Source: an uncultured Lachnospira sp.
GTDB lineage: Bacteria > Bacillota > Clostridia > Lachnospirales > Lachnospiraceae
Assembly (NCBI GenBank): GCA_944381165.1
Contig: CALWKC010000002.1
Coordinates: 59,315 to 123,314 of the forward strand
Reading direction: 5' to 3'
DNA length: 64,000 bases
Both the position numbers and the translations under genes were made by a program. The notes beneath the pieces are model-generated. The model did no database searches. It had not been told where the DNA came from and worked only from the letters and a program-made list of their open reading frames with translations. Below are positions 16,826 through 25,011 of the stretch, piece after piece. The stretch's first letter is position 1, and each line of letters begins with the position of its first letter.

Positions 16826-18872
16826 TTCAATTTATCCTAAAATGGCGGCGCTGAATATACGCAAAAACGCAAAGATATATGTTCCGTATATTATCATGGG
16901 AATATTTGTTATAGCCTGCTATTATATGATGCATTCATTGAGCAGCAACAATACCATAAAAAATATGAGCGGCGGAGATTATGTCATTTCTATGGTGCAG
17001 CTTGGTGTCGGAGTTGTCAGCATATTTGCGGTAATTTTTCTGTTCTATATAAACAGTTTTCTTATGAAGCGCAGAAAAAAGGAATTAGGGCTTTACAATG
17101 TGCTTGGAATGGAAAAAAGACATATTGCGAGAATGCTGTTTTTTGAAAATGTCTATGTTGTAGTGACAGATATGGCAGCGGGTCTGGCAGTCGGAATGAT
17201 ACTCTCAAAGCTTATGTTTTTGCTTTTGATGAAGCTTATCAATACGGGAACAGTAATCGGATTTGAAATCTGTGCAGAATCAGTTCAGGCAACGATTATA
17301 TTTTTTCTTTTAATTTTTGCGGTAATGTTTTTGTACAATATTTTAAAAATAGGAATGAGCAATCCAGTCGAGCTTCTGCAAGGCGGAATGGTTGGTGAAA
17401 AAGAGCCGAAAACAAAGGTGCTGATTGCGTTAATCGGCTTAGTAATGTTAGGGGCGGGATATTTATTTGCCTTTAAGACAAAATCACCGTTTAATGCGCT
17501 CAACTTATTTTTTCTTGCTGTGGCGGCTGTAATTATAGGAACATATTGTCTGTTTACAGCGGGGAGTATTGCGGTGCTTAAGCTTTTGCGCAAAAATAAA
17601 AAATTTTATTATCATCCGACACATTTTACTATTGTTTCAGGCATGCTTTACAGAATGAAACAGAATGCAGTCGGGCTGGCAAATATTTGCATTTTGTCGA
17701 CTATGGTGCTTATAAGTATTTCAACTACGGTCTGCATGTATTCAGGAATTGAAAAATCGGTTTCCGAGAGATGTCCGAGGGAAATTAATGTGTCGGCAGA
17801 GCTGACGGAGGAATATTTTGATACTGCCGCATCTGAGGTTGACGCTGCAGTTGACGAAATTGTCTCATCAAATAACGCTCAGAAGAAAAATACAAGAGCC
17901 TTCAGAAGTTATACAATTATCGCTAATGAAGACAAAAAGGGAAGTTATTCTATACCTACAGATACAGACAGCTCATATGCGGCTGCGATGCTTGGAGAAA
18001 ACGGCACGACCTTTGACTGTATTCCTCTTGAGGATTTTAACACTGTGATGGGTACTGACTATTCTCTTTCGGACGGCGAGGTTTTGCTCTATGACACAAA
18101 GAATACAGAGCTTACATCGGTGGAGCTCAATGCGGGCGGTCAGAGCAGGGTGTTTAAGGTTAAAGATACCGAGCTGAAAAACGGTGATGAAATTTTAAGC
18201 GATTCGGGGATTGTGCCTAATGAATTTTTAATGGTAGTTAAAGACTTTGATACTTTTAAATCTGTTTACTATATGATAAATGGGGCGGAGAGCACCGATT
18301 CAGCTTCGTCTGCGGCGGTCAGCGGAGGTACGAAGGTATACTATTACTTGGGCTTTGATACGGATTTAAGCACAGACGAGGGTATTGAGCTGACAAAGCA
18401 AATTTACGGCATTGATATTCCGTCGGCTTATGTGCAGGCGGAAAATAAGATACAGATGAGACAGGAATATTATCAGTTGTACGGTGGCTTCTTGTTTTTG
18501 GGTATGTTCGTAGGCATACTTTTTTCTGTGGCAACGGCGCTGGTTATTTATTATAAGCAGATTTCAGAAGGATATGAGGACAGAGAGCGGTTTGATATTA
18601 TGCAGAAGGTGGGAATGAGCTACGACGAGGTAAAAAGAACAATCCGAAGCCAGGTGTTAATGGTCTTTTTCCTTCCGCTTGTTGTTGCCGGAATACATGT
18701 GGCGGTATCGTTCAGGGTTATAAAAATGATTTTAAAAATGTTATCCATGACAGAGCCAACGCTGTTTATGGCGGTAACACTTATAACTCTGCTTGTTTTT
18801 GCGGTTATGTATACAATCGTATTTATGATTACAACAAAGGCGTATTACGGAATTGTGAAGAGAGAGGCGTGA
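16812..18872 (+). CDS. BceB-type ABC transporter permease (FtsX fold)
   Basis: About 686 residues. Family layout is visible: first membrane segment after YPKMAALNIRKNAKIYVPYI, a cluster of hydrophobic helices to about residue 300, then a large hydrophilic extracellular domain of roughly 200 residues (about 325-560) rich in Asp, Ser and Thr, and a final group of helices with FtsX-like sequence RFDIMQKVGMSYDEVKR. This 10-helix-with-large-loop form is diagnostic of BceB/VraG proteins, in which the loop sets substrate specificity. ATG 16812 is close to GGGGG; GTG 16818 has better spacing and is a fair alternative. Overlaps the ATPase gene by 14 bases. Confidence 0.9.
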   Translation: MYVNNSIYPKMAALNIRKNAKIYVPYIIMGIFVIACYYMMHSLSSNNTIKNMSGGDYVISMVQLGVGVVSIFAVIFLFYINSFLMKRRKKELGLYNVLGMEKRHIARMLFFENVYVVVTDMAAGLAVGMILSKLMFLLLMKLINTGTVIGFEICAESVQATIIFFLLIFAVMFLYNILKIGMSNPVELLQGGMVGEKEPKTKVLIALIGLVMLGAGYLFAFKTKSPFNALNLFFLAVAAVIIGTYCLFTAGSIAVLKLLRKNKKFYYHPTHFTIVSGMLYRMKQNAVGLANICILSTMVLISISTTVCMYSGIEKSVSERCPREINVSAELTEEYFDTAASEVDAAVDEIVSSNNAQKKNTRAFRSYTIIANEDKKGSYSIPTDTDSSYAAAMLGENGTTFDCIPLEDFNTVMGTDYSLSDGEVLLYDTKNTELTSVELNAGGQSRVFKVKDTELKNGDEILSDSGIVPNEFLMVVKDFDTFKSVYYMINGAESTDSASSAAVSGGTKVYYYLGFDTDLSTDEGIELTKQIYGIDIPSAYVQAENKIQMRQEYYQLYGGFLFLGMFVGILFSVATALVIYYKQISEGYEDRERFDIMQKVGMSYDEVKRTIRSQVLMVFFLPLVVAGIHVAVSFRVIKMILKMLSMTEPTLFMAVTLITLLVFAVMYTIVFMITTKAYYGIVKREA

Positions 18873-18952
18873 TATATAGCAGATTTCGTTGAAAGCGGCA
18901 GTAAAGTCTGGTAGAATAATATTAATTATTAAAGAAACAGGATGTGCCGTAC

Positions 18953-19969
18953 ATGGAAGATAAGAAGAAAGTTAATATAGAGCTGGTAAAAAGAATAATT
19001 ATCTTCCTGCTTTTAATAGTGATAGTTGCAGTTTTCCGTGATGAATTAATTGACGGAATACATGAGATGCGCAGGGTTTCGTTTATTCAGGTAGCAGGTA
19101 TATTTGCTCTGGCGCTGATGTATATGCTTATAGAGGGATATATAATTTATCAAATGTCTAAAGCTTACAATCCTGAAATTTCATACGCAGGATGCGTCGG
19201 CTGCGCTTATTACTGTGAGTTTGTAAGGCTTGTTACGTTCGGAAGCGGCGCGGGTATAGGTGAGATATATTACCTGAGCAAACAAGGGATTAAACCGGCC
19301 AATGCCACGGGTTTAAGCCTTATTCAGTATATGCTGCGTAAAATTGCAATAGGAGTTCTGGGCGGACTGTGTTTTATTCTGTGTTTTAATACGGTTAATC
19401 CATATATCGGAGAATATAAGATATATCTTTTATTTGCGGTTATCCTGACCTCAATTATAGGTCTTTGTATTATATTTTTATCCTGTTCCGCGAAATGTGC
19501 CGGGCTGATTTTCAGGATTTTAGATTTGGTCGGGAGAAAATGGTCAATATCCGGAAAGCTGGAAAAGTTAAAAAATCAAGTTGTCATACTGCAATCAGGG
19601 GCAAAGGATTTATTTAAGAGCAAATCAAGGCTCATTAAAGTGATGTGCCTTAATTTCTGTAAGTTTTTTTGTCTTTATATGATACCGTATGTGCTGTATG
19701 GCAGTGATACCGAGCTGAGTATGGGAATGTCATTTGTTCTGATGTCGCTTGCCACAATGATTGCGGGAGTTATTCCGACTCCAAGCGGATATGGCTCGAT
19801 TGATTTTTGTCTTCTCATACTTTTTGAGGCTATTATCGGCGACGCGCGAGTGGTATCGCTGGCATTGCTGTATCGGATTGTAACTACGGTAACTCCTGCT
19901 GTTATCGGCGGGGTTGTTGCATGGAAAGGAAGTTTAAACAGGTCTGAGATGAACAGTCTCAAAGATTGA
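18953..19969 (+). CDS. MprF-flippase-like membrane protein (lysylphosphatidylglycerol synthase TM region family, UPF0104)
   Basis: 338 residues with about eight hydrophobic segments. Family pattern: a first helix after KRIIIFLLLIVIVAVFRDEL, then YEFVRLVTFGSGAGIGEIYYLSKQGI (as YCEFVRLVTFGSGAGIGEIY), a LIQYMLRKIAIGVLGGL segment and the late TPSGYGSIDFCLLILFEAI motif (P-x-(P/S)-G-x-G-x-x-(D/E)). These are the marks of the flippase-like half of MprF and of YbhN-type proteins; the aminoacyl-phosphatidylglycerol synthase domain is absent. It directly follows the BceRSAB-like genes, so a role in envelope lipid charge or translocation is a reasonable guess. ATG 18953 chosen; GTG 18944 also has an AGGA nearby. 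Confidence 0.82.
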   Translation: MEDKKKVNIELVKRIIIFLLLIVIVAVFRDELIDGIHEMRRVSFIQVAGIFALALMYMLIEGYIIYQMSKAYNPEISYAGCVGCAYYCEFVRLVTFGSGAGIGEIYYLSKQGIKPANATGLSLIQYMLRKIAIGVLGGLCFILCFNTVNPYIGEYKIYLLFAVILTSIIGLCIIFLSCSAKCAGLIFRILDLVGRKWSISGKLEKLKNQVVILQSGAKDLFKSKSRLIKVMCLNFCKFFCLYMIPYVLYGSDTELSMGMSFVLMSLATMIAGVIPTPSGYGSIDFCLLILFEAIIGDARVVSLALLYRIVTTVTPAVIGGVVAWKGSLNRSEMNSLKD

Positions 19970-20018
19970 AGCGGGTGTCCCAAAAGTCATGAACTGACTT
20001 GAGGGACGCCCGCTTTTA
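19970..20018 (+). terminator. Strong terminator after the MprF-like gene
   Basis: AGCGGGTGTCCC (19970-19981) pairs with GGGACGCCCGCT (20003-20014) with a single wobble pair, extended by an inner AAGTCA/TGACTT helix, then TTTTATA. Closes the BceRSAB-MprF-like block. Confidence 0.85.
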
Positions 20019-20056
20019 TATTGCATATATTAAATAGAAGCATAAACTATAAGGTT

Positions 20057-20974
20057 ATGAATAAAATGAGAAATTATGTATCTTTATCATTAGAAACAAA
20101 CCTGTTTTTCGGAAGAATTATGAAAGAGCATTCGCTGTTTCTTCTTGCCGCATTTCCGTCAAAGGAGACGGCGTATATAGAAAAGGCAGACTGGTTCAGG
20201 GCAGAGTTTGAAAAATTGCTGGAGAGAGTGGTGCAGCTTTCAAACGGAATGGTTGGAAAAAGTGTTTTGTGTTCCGGCGAGGTGGTGACAGAATTTACCG
20301 AAATGGCGGAACAGCAGACAAAGCGCCTGACGGGAATACCTATTGATATTCAGATTACACAGGCGGAGAAAAATTTACAGGCGGGAGTTGGAAGAAATAT
20401 AACAAGAGAAATGGTGCAGCAAGTCAGAAAAATAAATCAGAGAGCTCTCTGGCTGCTGAACGGTCTTATTGAATTTAAGGAGAGAATTTTGCAGGAAGTT
20501 ACGTCTTGCAGGCTGTATACGGCTAACTACCCTCTGTTGATTGAGCATATTATCAGAGAGGCGAAATTATACAGACAAATTCTCACATCTCTCCAGCAGA
20601 GAGGCTGCATGCCTATGCAGGATTTAAGAGACACAGAGCTTTTCTGGAATCAGATTATGATGGAACATGCACAGTTTATCAGAGGGCTTCTTGACCCTGC
20701 CGAGTGCGAGCTTATACAGACGGCAAATGCTTTTTCAGAGGATTACTGCCGTCTGATTGAGGAAGCAAAAGCACAGGAGTGCCGTGCAACGGAGAGCCTG
20801 ACGAGAAAAACGCTGGAGACTACCGGGAAATACCGTGACTTTAAAGCGGCAGGCACTCAGGGTATTACCGGCTGCAGCATACGCTCAGTTATACTTCCTC
20901 TGCTGGCGGACCATGTGCTTCGTGAGGCAAATCACTATCTCCGTATATTGGATAATTCTGAAAAAGGGGTATAG
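20057..20974 (+). CDS. DUF2935 family protein
   Basis: 306 residues, mostly helical, soluble. Four conserved Glu/His helices are spaced like a ferritin-type bundle duplicated: RIMKEHSLFLLAAFP (about 20-35), LIEHIIREAKLYRQIL (about 165-180), IMMEHAQFIRGLLDP (about 200-214) and LADHVLREANHYLRIL (about 284-299). Such E-H patterns suggest metal binding; the family has no established function that I can cite. It ends three bases before the multicopper oxidase start and precedes csoR/copA, so a role in copper or redox-metal handling is inferred. ATG 20057 follows AAGG; ATG 20066 is an alternative. Confidence 0.8.
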   Translation: MNKMRNYVSLSLETNLFFGRIMKEHSLFLLAAFPSKETAYIEKADWFRAEFEKLLERVVQLSNGMVGKSVLCSGEVVTEFTEMAEQQTKRLTGIPIDIQITQAEKNLQAGVGRNITREMVQQVRKINQRALWLLNGLIEFKERILQEVTSCRLYTANYPLLIEHIIREAKLYRQILTSLQQRGCMPMQDLRDTELFWNQIMMEHAQFIRGLLDPAECELIQTANAFSEDYCRLIEEAKAQECRATESLTRKTLETTGKYRDFKAAGTQGITGCSIRSVILPLLADHVLREANHYLRILDNSEKGV

Positions 20975-20977
20975 CGT

Positions 20978-23900
20978 ATGGAGTTGTATCAATATCCCGA
21001 AAAAAAACAAGTAAAGTATTTTAACATAGAAGCTGTTCAAATTCCGATTGTATACAATAAATACGGGGGTATGACCCGAATGGACTTATGTATGTGCTTG
21101 AGGAGGACGCACAGAGAATTAAGAGAGAGGCGCATATACGCTTCAGTCAGATGCCTCCGCAGCCCTATGAAGAGGTACAGCCGCTTGTTATTCGCGTAAA
21201 TCTTGGCGACACTGTCAAAGTGTGTTTCCGCAATAATTTAAACCGCAGGCTGTCAATTCATGTACAGGGGCTTGCCTATGATGTAATGACTTCCGACGGG
21301 AGCAGCGCAGGATATAATAAAGACAGTACAACCGCCGGGGAAATTATGTATACATGGTATGCGGATACGGAGGGTGTTTTTTTATTCCATGATATGGCGG
21401 ACTCAAGAAGCGGAGAGCAGGCTACCAATGTTCACGGACTTTTTGGAGCTGTAATTGTGGAGCCTCCGGAGGCAAAATGGTTTAGTCCGCAGACAGGGGA
21501 AGAGTTGAAAAGCGGTCTGATGGCGGACATTTATACGCCCGGCAGACCTGCTTTCAGAGAATACACTGTATTTTTCCATGACGAGCTGGAAATTCTTGAT
21601 AAGGACGGCAAAATTCCGATTGACCATATGACCGGACTGCCGTCCTCTACTACTGCAATCAGCTATCGCGCTGAGCCAATGAGAAACCGTATGCCTCTTT
21701 CACATGACCCGGCAGATACGGGAGAGGATATTTCGATGAGCTCATGGGTGTACGGCGACCCGGCGCCTCCGATTTTAAGGGCATATGTGGGCGATCCGGC
21801 AAAAATACGGCTTGTGCACGGTGGAATAAAGGAGACGCATGTGTTTCATCTTCACAATCACCAGTGGAGACTGGAAGTGGATAATACGGTTTCTACGATT
21901 TTGGATTCGATTTCCATAAGTCCCCAGGAATGCTATACGCTTGACATATTGTACGGCGCGGGAAGCAGAAATAAAGTCATCGGAGATGTGATTTTTCACT
22001 GTCATCTCTACCCTCATTTTCATGAGGGAATGTGGACTTTATGGAGAATTCATGACAGGCTTGAGGATGGAAAAGGTGTGCTCCCGGATGGAACACGCGT
22101 ACCTCCGCTTCTTCCGCTGAAAGACAGAAAGCGTCCGCCTGACAAAGACGCTCTTCATCCCGGGTATCCTAATTTTATCTGCGGCCAGACAGGCGAGCCG
22201 CCGAGACAGCCTCCATGCGGGGTGCTGGATGCGGAGGGAAACGTAAAGGAGTGTCCGACGCAGCTTGAAGAAGCTAATTTTGTGAAAACGCCGGCTCCCG
22301 GTGCGTTGTATACAGATACTTGCCCGTGTCATACCGCAGGCGATTGCTGTTGTCTGAAGAAAGATAACACCTCTTGCGAGTGTTGCCGTTTTCCGGAAAA
22401 CTGCGAAAAGGTAAGAGTGTTTGAGATTGCTCTTGTACAGGCAAAAATCACGTACAACAAATATGGCTGGCACGACCCCGAAGGCAGATTTTTTGTGTTA
22501 AAGGAAGAACTGGAACGGCACGGAGGGCTTGAAGCATATATACGAAAGGTTGAGGAAAATAAAATCTGTGTCGAGCCGCTCGTAATACGTGCCAATGCGG
22601 GAGACTGCATAGAGCTGCGAACTACCAATCTGCTCCCGGAATTTTTGGGAGGAAATGCGTTTCAGCTGAAAACAATGACTGATATTGTAGGGCATCATGT
22701 GCATCTTGTAAAATTTGACACAATAACCTCAGACGGAGCGGCAAACGGCTGGAATAATATAGCGGGAGCGAGAAAGTATGAGACTTTAGTGGAAAGATTT
22801 TTTGCGGACGAGGAATTGCGGACAGTATTTTTCCATGACCACCTTTTTGCCAATGCACATCAGATGCACGGGGTATTCGGAGCCCTGATAATTGAGGAAG
22901 CGGGTGCGACTTTTCATAATATCAGAAACGGCGAAGAGCTGAGCTTCGGCACTAAAGCGGTAATACGAAGGAGAGACGGCACCTCTTTCAGAGAGTTTGC
23001 GCTTTTTGTCCATGATTTTGCATTCTTGTTTGACAAGGACGGCAAGCCGTTAAATGCTCCGGAGGTTCCCGGCTCTCATGACGACCCGGCTTATATCTTC
23101 AGTTCATTTGTGCACGGGGACCCGGCAACTCCGGTATTGGAGACATATCCGGGCGATGAACTAATGATACGTCTTGTAGACGGAGCTCATGAAGAACAGC
23201 ATGTATTTAATATTACCGGAATGTCATGGAGAAAGGAACCGGCAGATAATAAATCGCCTCTGGCTGCATCACAGACAACGGGAGTTTCGGAAGCTTTTAA
23301 CCTTAATATAAAAGATGCGTATCAGGCGGGGGATTATCTTTATTATTTCGGAGGAATAGATGATGCGTGGCTGGGACTATGGGGAATTATACGCGCTTAC
23401 GACAGGTATCAGGAGTGTCTGAAGCCTCTGTGCAAGGGTAAAGATATGATAATGCCGCTTCCGCCGTGTCCGGGAAAAAATGATGTGGTGAGAAGATATG
23501 AGGTTGCGGCTGTACAGACAAATCTCATCTACAACAGGTATGGCGACCATGACCCTGACGGGTTAATCTTTGTTCCTCTGAAGGATGTGGACGGAGTGCT
23601 CTCGGGGAGAGCAGGCGCTATCTTTGGAGGGCGGACCGTGAATACGGCGCATGTATTTTGCAGTCATTCGCTGACATGAGAAATCACAGATACCACGGTT
23701 TGTTCGGAGCTGTGATTGTAGAGCCAGCCGGAGCGGAATGGCATGCCAATTTTTCCCGTAAAAAGGATGCGTTTGCTGAGCAGGCAGTTATCACAGCCCC
23801 TGGAGTAGAGTGCTTTCGCGAGTATGCGCTGTTTATCCAGAACGGCATAAGACTTCTTGATGCACAGGGACAGCTTATACGCACGGTGTCAGCGGCAGAA

Positions 23901-24383
23901 GGGGAGAATGCCGATGATGAAGATACGGGAGAGAAAGGATATAACTACAGGTCGGAGCGATTTTATAACAGGCTTTTGAAGGATAAAAGGGTGTGGAAGG
24001 TATTCAGCAGCAAAATTCACGGAGACCCTGCAACGCCTATATGGAAGGCATATTCCGGCGACCGTGTGATATTTCGCGCCATGATGCCTGCTGATAAGCC
24101 AAGAAATGTTTCTCTTACGGTACACGGACATATGTGGAGGGAGCAGCCGGGAGACGCGCTTTCAAGAGAGATACCGCTTCAGGGAGCTATCAGTATCGGA
24201 AACAGGGCTGAGATGGAGCTGAAAGGCGGAGCCTCCTGCCCGGGAGATTATCTTTATCGCTCGGGAAGTTTCGCGTGGGATGTGGAATCCGGAATGTGGG
24301 GAATTTTCCGCGTAATGAGACATACATTCGGAGATAAATGTAAAAATATATGCGGAAAAATTATCAGACGTCGGACAAAATAA
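20978..24383 (+). pseudogene. Large multicopper oxidase (MnxG-like), interrupted by two frame breaks
   Basis: One coding trace of about 1130 codons in three frames. Frame one (20978-21199 as written) gives the N-terminus YFNIEAVQIPIVYNKYG; after the G5 run at 21065-21069 the homology continues in another frame (from codons for YDPNGLMYVLEED) to 23679, and then in a third frame to 24383. Adding one G to the run restores Y-G-G-Y-D-P-N-G, matching the internal repeats YNKYGWHDPEG and YNRYGDHDPDG. Cupredoxin copper ligands are clear in repeat 1 (VFHLHNHQWR, FHCHLYPHFHEGM) and repeat 2 (HHVHLVKFD, FFHDHLFANAHQMHG). Repeat 3 lacks about 90 residues that hold its strand core, so at least that part is decayed. 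A Cys-rich linker (22318-22401) joins repeats 1 and 2. Probably a copper or manganese oxidase once; assembly error could explain the first break but not the loss in repeat 3. Confidence 0.7.
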
Positions 24384-24409
24384 AAAGTAAATAATAAATA
24401 TATGACAAG

Positions 24410-24453
24410 AGCAGAAGGGTGTGTATTTAAGATAAAACGCCTTTCTGCTTTTT
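24410..24453 (+). terminator. Terminator after the multicopper oxidase gene
   Basis: AGCAGAAGGGTGT (24410-24422) pairs with ACGCCTTTCTGCT (24437-24449) using two wobble pairs, then TTTTT. Separates the oxidase unit from the csoR-copA promoter. Confidence 0.8.
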
Positions 24454-24517
24454 GGCTGTCAGGTAAGCTGCACGGCAGCGAGAGAAATTCTTCATGAGAT
24501 TTTTTGTTAGAATATTA

Positions 24518-24546
24518 TTGACACCGCTTTTGAAATGTTATAATAT
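24518..24546 (+). promoter_or_regulatory. Sigma-A-type promoter of csoR-copA
   Basis: TTGACA at 24518-24523; the -10 is TATAAT at 24539-24544 (15-base spacer) or TAATAT at 24541-24546 (17-base spacer). It lies just upstream of the CsoR operator, so bound repressor would cover the start region. Confidence 0.7.
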
Positions 24547-24559
24547 TTAATTCACAAAG

Positions 24560-24576
24560 ATACCCCTGTGGGGTAT
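24560..24576 (+). promoter_or_regulatory. CsoR operator
   Basis: ATACCCC-TGT-GGGGTAT, a perfect 7+7 inverted repeat around three bases. The GC-rich TACCCC...GGGGTA palindrome is the known CsoR recognition form. It sits about 15 bases downstream of the -10 and 16 bases before the csoR start, implying autorepression relieved by Cu(I). Confidence 0.88.
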
Positions 24577-24592
24577 ATGGGAGGCGAGAATA

Positions 24593-24991
24593 ATGTGTGA
24601 ATATGAAAAAAACAATAATATAGAACTGACTGATACGGACTGCTGCTGCGCCAAAACGCAGACCGGCGATAAATCACCGGACTGTAATGATACAGTAAGA
24701 AGCTGTGAGAATTGCAGGCATAAAGAGAGGTCAGAGAAGGAGTATAAGGATTTAATTAACCGTTTAAACAGAATTGAAGGTCAGATAAGAGGCATTCGTG
24801 GAATGGTAGAGAAAAGCGCATACTGTCCTGATATTTTAGTTCAGGTATCTGCTGCAAATGCGGCGCTTAACAGCTTTAATAAAGTTTTGCTTGCAAATCA
24901 CATAAAATCATGCGTCACGAGAGATATTAAAGAGGGCAGGGATGAGACGGTTGATGAGCTGGTAGCAGTGCTTCAGAAGCTGATGAAGTAA
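24593..24991 (+). CDS. csoR: Copper-sensing repressor CsoR with Cys-rich N-terminal extension
   Basis: 132 residues. The core (from about residue 43) is DUF156/CsoR: INRLNRIEGQIRGIRGMVEKSAYCPDILVQ and LANHIKSCVTRDI supply the Cu(I) ligands Cys-His-Cys (YCPDIL, NHIKSC). Typical family length is 85-105; here about 40 extra N-terminal residues carry seven Cys in a DCCCAK ... DC ... SCENC pattern, which could buffer or receive metal. GGGAGG precedes ATG 24593. The gene shares a promoter and a textbook operator with copA, 20 bases downstream. Role: represses the copper export operon, released by Cu(I). Confidence 0.92.
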   Translation: MCEYEKNNNIELTDTDCCCAKTQTGDKSPDCNDTVRSCENCRHKERSEKEYKDLINRLNRIEGQIRGIRGMVEKSAYCPDILVQVSAANAALNSFNKVLLANHIKSCVTRDIKEGRDETVDELVAVLQKLMK

Positions 24992-25011
24992 CAGATTGGA
25001 GGTGACAAGAT

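Noticed and set aside
20978-21199. Separate 73-residue gene before the multicopper oxidase
   Set aside because: Its first 30 residues are the conserved start of the oxidase and the remainder is out-of-frame translation after the G5 run, so it is part of the broken gene.
22039-23013. Long minus-strand frames opposite the multicopper oxidase
   Set aside because: Shadows of a G+C-richer coding region; no ribosome sites, no recognisable domains.
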